Shown: positions 58,717 to 64,000 of the stretch, piece by piece | Layout of the letters: the number at the start of each line of letters is the position of its first letter | Numbering within the stretch: position 1 is the first letter of the stretch | Origin: Roseibium album | GTDB lineage: Bacteria; Pseudomonadota; Alphaproteobacteria; Rhizobiales; Stappiaceae | Reading direction: 5' to 3' | DNA: 64,000 bases | NCBI GenBank assembly: GCA_001404055.1 | Contig: CXTY01000039.1 | Location: 186,001 to 250,000, forward strand | The notes under the pieces: generated by a model | Database searches by the model: none | What the model was told of the DNA's origin: nothing | The model's input: the letters and a program-made list of their open reading frames with translations, nothing else | Position numbers and translations under genes: made by a program

Positions 58717-59991
58717 ATGGCGCTTGGCGCCGCCGCGCTTTTCCTTTCGGTGCTCACTGTGGTTGCCGGGGCAACCGTTCGCGAGCTTGCGGTGCTGCCC
58801 TGGATGGTGCTTGTGGTGCTGATCATAATTGATCTGGCACTCTCGTTCCGGCGTCCAAGGGCTCTTGCCTTCGAGACGCCACCTGAGGTCTTCGTTGGTG
58901 AAACAGCCACATTGCGTCTGGAGCTGGAGCGCGCACCAAAGGGCCTGGTTGCAAAACTCGAATGGCCAGTTGGCGTGAGTGGTGATCGCGAAATAGCGTT
59001 TCAACCTGGACTGAACGGCACAGCTACAGCCGAAGTCCGTTGCAGAGCTATACGGCGCGGTCTTTGGCGTTTCGAGCATCTTTGGCTCCTTTGGACCTCA
59101 CGTCTCAAACTGCTCGAATTTGTACCCCGCCTGGACGTTGGGGCAGAAGTTCGCATCGTGCCTAACATCCGGCTTGTGCAATCGGGACAGATCACGACCA
59201 CGGTCCAATCTGCCCTTTATGGCGTCAAAGAGAACCGCGCCATCGGCGAGGGGTCTGAATTTGAGCAGCTGCGCGACTTCGTTCCAGGAATGGACATCAA
59301 GACGGTCGACTGGAAACGGTCCGCTCGTCGTCGCTCGCTGGTGGCCAAGGAGCTGCGCTCGGAACGCAATCACCACGTGATCGTCGCGCTCGACAACGGT
59401 TACCTGATGCGTGAGGAAATTGGTGGACTTCCCAAAATCGATCACGCCGTCACAGCAGCGCTGGCAACCGCCTGGGCTGCCACCATTGGCGGCGACCTGG
59501 TTGGCTATTATTCCTATGATGTGCGGCCTCGAACTTTTTCTGCACCGGCACCTGGTCGCAGTGCATTTGCAAGACTGCGCAACTGGACGGCAGAACTGGC
59601 CTACGTTAGCCGCGAAACGAACCACACATTGGCCTTGACGGAGCTGAACGCCCGAACGCCAAAACGCAGTCTGATCGTCGTCTTCACCGACTTCATTGAC
59701 ACGACATCAGCAGAGCTTTTAATCGAGAACATCGGCATTCTCGCAAAGCGTCACCTTGTGATTTTCGTGGCCATCCGGGACCCGGATCTGGAAATGCTGG
59801 TTGAAACTGCAGCGGGTGATCTCGACGGCGCTGCCACGCTTGTGGCCGCCAATCAGTCCATCCACGAACGTCGCCTGGTGCTCGAACGACTGGCACGAAA
59901 GGGTGTTACCATTGTCGACGCCAAACCAAGCGCCATCACCGCACGGTTGATTTCAACCTACCTTGAAATCAAAGCACGGGAGCTGATCTAG
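58717..59991 (+). CDS. DUF58 domain protein
   Basis: 424 residues: two N-terminal TMs, then the DUF58 core (GSEFEQLRDFVPGMDIKTVDWKRSARRRSLVAKE) and a VWA-like C-terminal half with VVFTDFIDT. Works with MoxR. Start follows the moxR stop by 20 bases. Confidence 0.9.
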   Translation: MALGAAALFLSVLTVVAGATVRELAVLPWMVLVVLIIIDLALSFRRPRALAFETPPEVFVGETATLRLELERAPKGLVAKLEWPVGVSGDREIAFQPGLNGTATAEVRCRAIRRGLWRFEHLWLLWTSRLKLLEFVPRLDVGAEVRIVPNIRLVQSGQITTTVQSALYGVKENRAIGEGSEFEQLRDFVPGMDIKTVDWKRSARRRSLVAKELRSERNHHVIVALDNGYLMREEIGGLPKIDHAVTAALATAWAATIGGDLVGYYSYDVRPRTFSAPAPGRSAFARLRNWTAELAYVSRETNHTLALTELNARTPKRSLIVVFTDFIDTTSAELLIENIGILAKRHLVIFVAIRDPDLEMLVETAAGDLDGAATLVAANQSIHERRLVLERLARKGVTIVDAKPSAITARLISTYLEIKARELI

Positions 59992-59992
59992 A

Positions 59993-61063
59993 ATGTCTCT
60001 CGGCCAATTGGGATCATCTGGACAGAAGAACCAGGCTCAGCCCGGCAGGCACCTCGACCAAGGGATGAACGGTCAGGACCTGATGCGTTCTGCACGGTTT
60101 CGCAAAGAGCGGGAAGCGGACTGGCGCCGGCTGGAAACCCTGTTACTTGCCGCGGAACGCAAGGGTCTGCAACGCATGGGTTTCGCAGATGCGCGGGATC
60201 TGGCTTCGCTCTACCGTCAAGCAACAACATCGCTGGCTATCGCCCGCGAAATCTCGCTCGACAAGGCACTGCTGGGATACCTGGAGGCCTTGACCGCGCG
60301 CGCATATCTTTGTGTTTATGCGCCGCAGGAACGCCTCGGTGGCTTGGTCACCAGGTTCCTCGCACGTAGCGCACCGCAGGCGATGCGACGTTCCTGGGTC
60401 TATGTCCTCTTGGGTTTTCTGTGCATGGGCCTCGGCGTTCTGGCCGGCTACCTGCTCTATTTTGAAAATACCGACTGGTATTATGTCTTCATGCCGTCTG
60501 AACTGGCCGGCGGACGTGGACCAGACGTCACAAATGAGGCCTTACGGTCGGTGATCTATGATCAGGATCCGGACGGTTCGGGGCTTGGCGCTTTCGCGAC
60601 CTATCTCTTTTCGCACAATACCAGGATCGCGATCTTCGTCTTCGGACTTGGCGTCTTTGCCTGCGCGCCGGCAATTCTCCTGACTTTTTATAACGGTCTC
60701 GGTCTGGGGGCATTCTTTGCGCTCCATGTCGAACGAGGTCTGGGGGTGGATCTAGGCGGCTGGCTGTCGATCCACGGTGTGACCGAGCTATCGGCAATCT
60801 GCATCGCATGCGGCGGCGGACTTAAACTCGGAACGGCAGTGCTTTTTCCCGGTGACAGGTCTCGGATCGACGCCCTGCGCCTTGCCGGGCATGATGCGGT
60901 AAAACTTGCACTCGTTGCTGCGCTCATGCTTGTGGCTGCTGCCCTGCTGGAGGGCTTTGGCAGGCAGCTGATCCAGGACATGACCACACGCTATGCCATC
61001 GGCTGGGGCGTCGGTGCGCTCTGGCTTGCCTGGTTTGCACTCGGCGGCAGGAGACGCCGATGA
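59993..61063 (+). CDS. SpoIIM-like (stage II sporulation M family) membrane protein
   Basis: 356 residues; helical N-terminal part (RKEREADWRRLETLLLAAERKG) followed by five TMs; VFGLGVFACAPAILLTFYNGLGLGAFF and HGVTELSAICIACGGGLKLG are typical of SpoIIM/DUF95 proteins in non-sporulating bacteria. Member of the MoxR unit; ATGA overlap with the RDD gene. Confidence 0.88.
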   Translation: MSLGQLGSSGQKNQAQPGRHLDQGMNGQDLMRSARFRKEREADWRRLETLLLAAERKGLQRMGFADARDLASLYRQATTSLAIAREISLDKALLGYLEALTARAYLCVYAPQERLGGLVTRFLARSAPQAMRRSWVYVLLGFLCMGLGVLAGYLLYFENTDWYYVFMPSELAGGRGPDVTNEALRSVIYDQDPDGSGLGAFATYLFSHNTRIAIFVFGLGVFACAPAILLTFYNGLGLGAFFALHVERGLGVDLGGWLSIHGVTELSAICIACGGGLKLGTAVLFPGDRSRIDALRLAGHDAVKLALVAALMLVAAALLEGFGRQLIQDMTTRYAIGWGVGALWLAWFALGGRRRR

Positions 61064-61983
61064 TTTTTTCGCGCTGGCGAAAACGAAGGCAGGAGCGGCC
61101 TTCACCTGACGAGCTGTTGCCTCCTGAAGGCGTTGCCCTGACGCTGCCAATTGCGACCGTTGGCGTCCGGGTTGCTGCTCAGATAACTGACGTTCTCATC
61201 ACGCTCATTGCCGCCATAGCCCTGGTTGTGCTGCTTGCAATGCTCGATGGTACAAATCCGCAGACGATATTCATTATTGGCACCCTGATCTTCTTTCTGA
61301 TCCGCACGCCCTACTACATTCTCGCCGAGCTTGGCTGGAATGGACAGACGCTTGGCAAGCGTCTTATGAAGATCAAGGTCGTATCCCATGATGGCGGTTC
61401 ATTGACGGCGCATTCGCTGGTTCTGAGGAACCTGATGAAAGAAGCGGAGGTTTTCCTCCCGGCGACACTCCTTTTGACACTCGATTCGGCTTCGCCCGTT
61501 GCCTCGATAATTTCCCTTCTTTGGATCGGAGGCGGGCTTTTGGTGCCTTTGATGGATCGCCATCGCCGCCGACTCGGCGACATGATGGCGGGCACACATG
61601 TCATTCATCTTCCGGTTCCACTGCTGCTCAAGGACCTGGCTACCGAAACGCCCGTTATCTCCAAAACGCGCAAGAAATTCATCTTTCTCACTCACCAATT
61701 AGACCACTACGGCGCCTATGAATTGCAGACTCTCGAGACACTGCTTCGCGCTCAAAACGCACCGCCGTCAAACAACGCAGCCAAGCAACGAGACGCAACC
61801 ATCGAGGCAATTGTCGAACGGATCCGCAAGAAGATCGGATATGCTGATCCGGTGCCTTATGGAGACAGGCTTCGGTTCCTGAAAGCGTTTTACAACGCCC
61901 AGCGCGAACACCTTGAGCAGCGTCAACTGTTTGGCGACAGGCGTGAGAACAAACATTATGCGAAGGATGATCAGGAGGCTTAG
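61060..61983 (+). CDS. RDD family membrane protein
   Basis: 307 residues; RDD signature near VRVAAQITDVLITL, three or so TMs, GQTLGKRLMKIKVV and RRRLGDMMAGTHVI motifs, then a soluble C-terminal tail of about 120 residues. Ends the MoxR unit. Confidence 0.87.
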   Translation: MIFSRWRKRRQERPSPDELLPPEGVALTLPIATVGVRVAAQITDVLITLIAAIALVVLLAMLDGTNPQTIFIIGTLIFFLIRTPYYILAELGWNGQTLGKRLMKIKVVSHDGGSLTAHSLVLRNLMKEAEVFLPATLLLTLDSASPVASIISLLWIGGGLLVPLMDRHRRRLGDMMAGTHVIHLPVPLLLKDLATETPVISKTRKKFIFLTHQLDHYGAYELQTLETLLRAQNAPPSNNAAKQRDATIEAIVERIRKKIGYADPVPYGDRLRFLKAFYNAQREHLEQRQLFGDRRENKHYAKDDQEA

Positions 61984-62085
61984 AAGGCTGAGGAATAGAT
62001 ACACGCATAGCTTGAGATCTTGCCTTGAGCAGCCCATGGCTTAAAGTCGCTGTGAGATCGTTGTTTATTTGCGAGTGTTAGAAAA

Positions 62086-63036
62086 TTGACAGATCAGGAT
62101 CACCCGGCTGCGGCCTCGATGGTGGCAGACCAGAGCAGGCCGGTCACCGGATCTGCAGCGCCCCAGCCGAAGCTTCCTCTCGGTGTCGGCTCGATCATCG
62201 GCCAGAGCTTTTCGATCCTGTTCAGAAACTTTTTCCGTGTCCTCATAATCGGTTTCGTGCCGAGCTTTTTTGGCTATCTGATCCCCATAGCGGTACTTGC
62301 CTTGGCAGGTCTTGGAACGACTGACTCACTGGAACAACTGCAGCAACAACCTGCAAATGCCGCGGCTGGTGTTGCAGTTGCTGGCGTTGTAGTGGGGCTT
62401 TTTCAGATTGCGGTCTTTGCATTTGTAGCCGCCCTTCTGGCCCAGTTGGCTTATGACGCAAAACTCAGCCGTCCTGTGAAGCTCAGACGCTATTTAAAGC
62501 CAGCACTTTCAGCCGTGCCTCCGATTGCGATCCTGAGTATTGTCGTTTTCATTATTCTGCTGGCAATAACATTCCCCATCGTCCTCTTGAGCGCACTACT
62601 GGGCCCTCTTGCCATCGTGGTCATACTGGGAATGCCGGCATTGAACCTTTGGATTTTTGCGGTTTTTGCCGTCATGGCACCAGCTATCGTGATTGAACGC
62701 ATCGGATTTCGTGGCCTGGGCAGAAGCGCGGCTCTTACCAAGCAGTACAGATGGCCAATCGTCGGCACTCTTCTTCTGACCGCCATTTGCTATCTGGGCA
62801 TTAACATCATCATTGGTGCCGTCTTCATGCTGCTTGTCGGCTCAATTGCCTTTCTCGGTGACGCTGGCGGTATTGTCAGTGTCATTGCAGGGGGCATCCT
62901 GCCGCTCATTCTCTATGCGCTCATATCCACTATCGGGATCGGCTTGATCGGCATTATCATTGCGCTCATTTACGCGCGCCTGCGGGAGATCAAGGAAGGC
63001 ATCAGCGTCGACCAGATTGCGTCGGTCTTTGAATAG
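62086..63036 (+). CDS. Multi-TM membrane protein, GPDPase_memb-like
   Basis: 316 residues from TTG (62086; ATG at 62119 possible). Six or seven TM segments; LGVGSIIGQSFSILFRNFF opening, ERIGFRGLGRSAALTKQYRWPIVG before the last segments and IYARLREIKEGISVDQIASVFE at the end. Resembles glycerophosphodiester phosphodiesterase membrane-domain proteins; function unknown. Tandem paralog follows at 63234. Confidence 0.7.
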   Translation: MTDQDHPAAASMVADQSRPVTGSAAPQPKLPLGVGSIIGQSFSILFRNFFRVLIIGFVPSFFGYLIPIAVLALAGLGTTDSLEQLQQQPANAAAGVAVAGVVVGLFQIAVFAFVAALLAQLAYDAKLSRPVKLRRYLKPALSAVPPIAILSIVVFIILLAITFPIVLLSALLGPLAIVVILGMPALNLWIFAVFAVMAPAIVIERIGFRGLGRSAALTKQYRWPIVGTLLLTAICYLGINIIIGAVFMLLVGSIAFLGDAGGIVSVIAGGILPLILYALISTIGIGLIGIIIALIYARLREIKEGISVDQIASVFE

Positions 63037-63233
63037 GCGCGCGCAGGTCTAACGTTTTTTGACCGCCGGAGATTACCGCCAGCGTTCCAGTACGGTGCCC
63101 ATAGCTTGAGCAGTCACTGGAAAATACTTATTGTGGCTCCCCATAAACAACAAGTTTCATCCTCTGCTGCACATACACAAGAATTACAAATGACCCATCT
63201 TTGAAAATATTATTGATTTAACGGAGTAGTCGC

Positions 63234-64000
63234 ATGACTGATGCAAGCATCGCGCAGCCCCATACCCCGCTCGGGGTTGGATCAATTATCGGAGAGAGTT
63301 TTTCAATCCTCTTTGGAAAATTCGTGCAGGTCATCGTCCTCGCATTTGTTCCGACACTCATCGGCGTTCTGATATCGGGTCTTGTGAATGGATTTGATGT
63401 CACCCTTGGACAGGCCGAGGCGCAATTTACCAGCGCAGGCGACGTCGTCGGAAACATAGTCGCCTTTGTCATCAATATGGTGGTCTATGCCATAACGACT
63501 GCGCTGTTGGTGCAACTGGCCTATGACGCCAAACTGTCTAGACCAATTCAGTTAGGCCGCTACGTGGGCCCCGCTCTGAATGCCGCGATCCCGCTCGCGA
63601 TTTTAACTATCGTCGTGACGATCCTGCTCACAATCGGCCTGATGCTTTTCATTGTGCCAGGCCTCTGGGTTTATGCAGTCTTCTGTGTTCTTGCACCGGT
63701 AATTGTCATCGAACGCGCAGGTTTCGGCGGCATGGGTCGCAGCAGGGCGCTGACCAAAGAATATCGCTGGCCGATTGTCGGCGCGCTCATTCTGGCATTT
63801 ATTGTCGTCATCATCCTGCAGATCGTTGCCATGCTATTGGTTGCCGTCGTCGCGGCATTCGGTACCCTGGGTATGATTTTAGCGCTCATCCTCATGGTCG
63901 CCATTTCTACGCTTGGTGCCGGCTATCTTAGTATCCTTGTGTCGCTCATCTACGCCCGCCTGCGTGAGATCAAGGAAGGCGTCAGCGTCGACGAAATCGC
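63234..64000 (+). CDS. Tandem paralog of the preceding membrane protein (3' end outside window)
   Basis: Open frame from an ATG with ACGGAG upstream to the window edge, 255 residues visible. LGVGSIIGESFSILFGKF, QLAYDAKLSRPIQL, GGMGRSRALTKEYRWPIVGA and YARLREIKEGVSVDEIA match the neighbour closely, so the two arose by duplication. Only the last few codons should be missing. Confidence 0.75.
   Translation, partial: MTDASIAQPHTPLGVGSIIGESFSILFGKFVQVIVLAFVPTLIGVLISGLVNGFDVTLGQAEAQFTSAGDVVGNIVAFVINMVVYAITTALLVQLAYDAKLSRPIQLGRYVGPALNAAIPLAILTIVVTILLTIGLMLFIVPGLWVYAVFCVLAPVIVIERAGFGGMGRSRALTKEYRWPIVGALILAFIVVIILQIVAMLLVAVVAAFGTLGMILALILMVAISTLGAGYLSILVSLIYARLREIKEGVSVDEI

Overview
The window reads as a chromosomal stretch of a marine-type alphaproteobacterium, most likely a Stappiaceae member (Roseibium/Labrenzia-like). 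That assignment is inference from gene content: a 3-hydroxybutyrate dehydrogenase/patatin pair, YggT, MipA/OmpV, a queCDEF cluster, a CbiX with a His-rich tail, and a DUF4129-DUF4350-MoxR-DUF58-SpoIIM-RDD cluster. No rRNA or species marker is present. Most of the sequence is ordinary, densely packed chromosome with TTG/GTG starts and ATGA couplings.

Layout. 1-14.6 kb is chromosome: xerD (cut by the left edge), an acyl-CoA synthetase, a FemAB/GNAT-like protein, a flippase, a TetR/SDR pair with two visible operators, YchJ, an EEP-fold hydrolase, a cytochrome c, gamma-glutamyltransferase, a TetR/membrane-protein operon under a perfect palindromic operator, and a ThuA/Gfo-Idh-MocA pair ending in a good terminator. 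14.6-18.6 kb is AT-richer accessory DNA holding a two-TM mini-protein coupled to an exported caspase-like protease, an AbiJ-NTD4/HEPN-type abortive-infection gene, and a tRNA-Gly-like remnant.

18717-28560 is an integrated mobile element with ends defined by an exact 50-bp direct repeat of the 3' half of tRNA-Gly(GCC). Every gene is on the + strand: tyrosine integrase, AlpA-like HTH, AEP-type primase fused to a VapE-like helicase, a GTAAC/GTTAC repeat cluster (probable origin), small terminase, complete large terminase, three small unknown genes, and a three-gene overlapping cassette of unknown function ending in a 4-TM protein. No portal, capsid, tail or lysis genes are visible. This looks like a phage satellite that brings its own terminase pair and depends on a helper for virions. 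The last three genes occupy the cargo position next to attR and are the best candidate for an undescribed defence or helper-interference system.

28.5-64 kb returns to chromosome: tRNA-Gly, a YbaK-type editing protein, a YbbN-like thioredoxin, a LON-domain protein, Trm112-like, YggT, MipA/OmpV, a pentapeptide protein, patatin and BdhA, two membrane paralogs, ispG, a pyridoxal kinase, DUF429, a large unknown protein, and a TetR/DUF4336-like pair. Then follow a preQ1 operon (queC-queD-queE-queF) behind a probable preQ1-I riboswitch, CbiX, a palindromic-repeat cluster enclosing a VOC gene fragment, and divergent acnA and acnB. The window ends with the MoxR/DUF58 operon and two paralogous multi-TM proteins, the last cut by the right edge.
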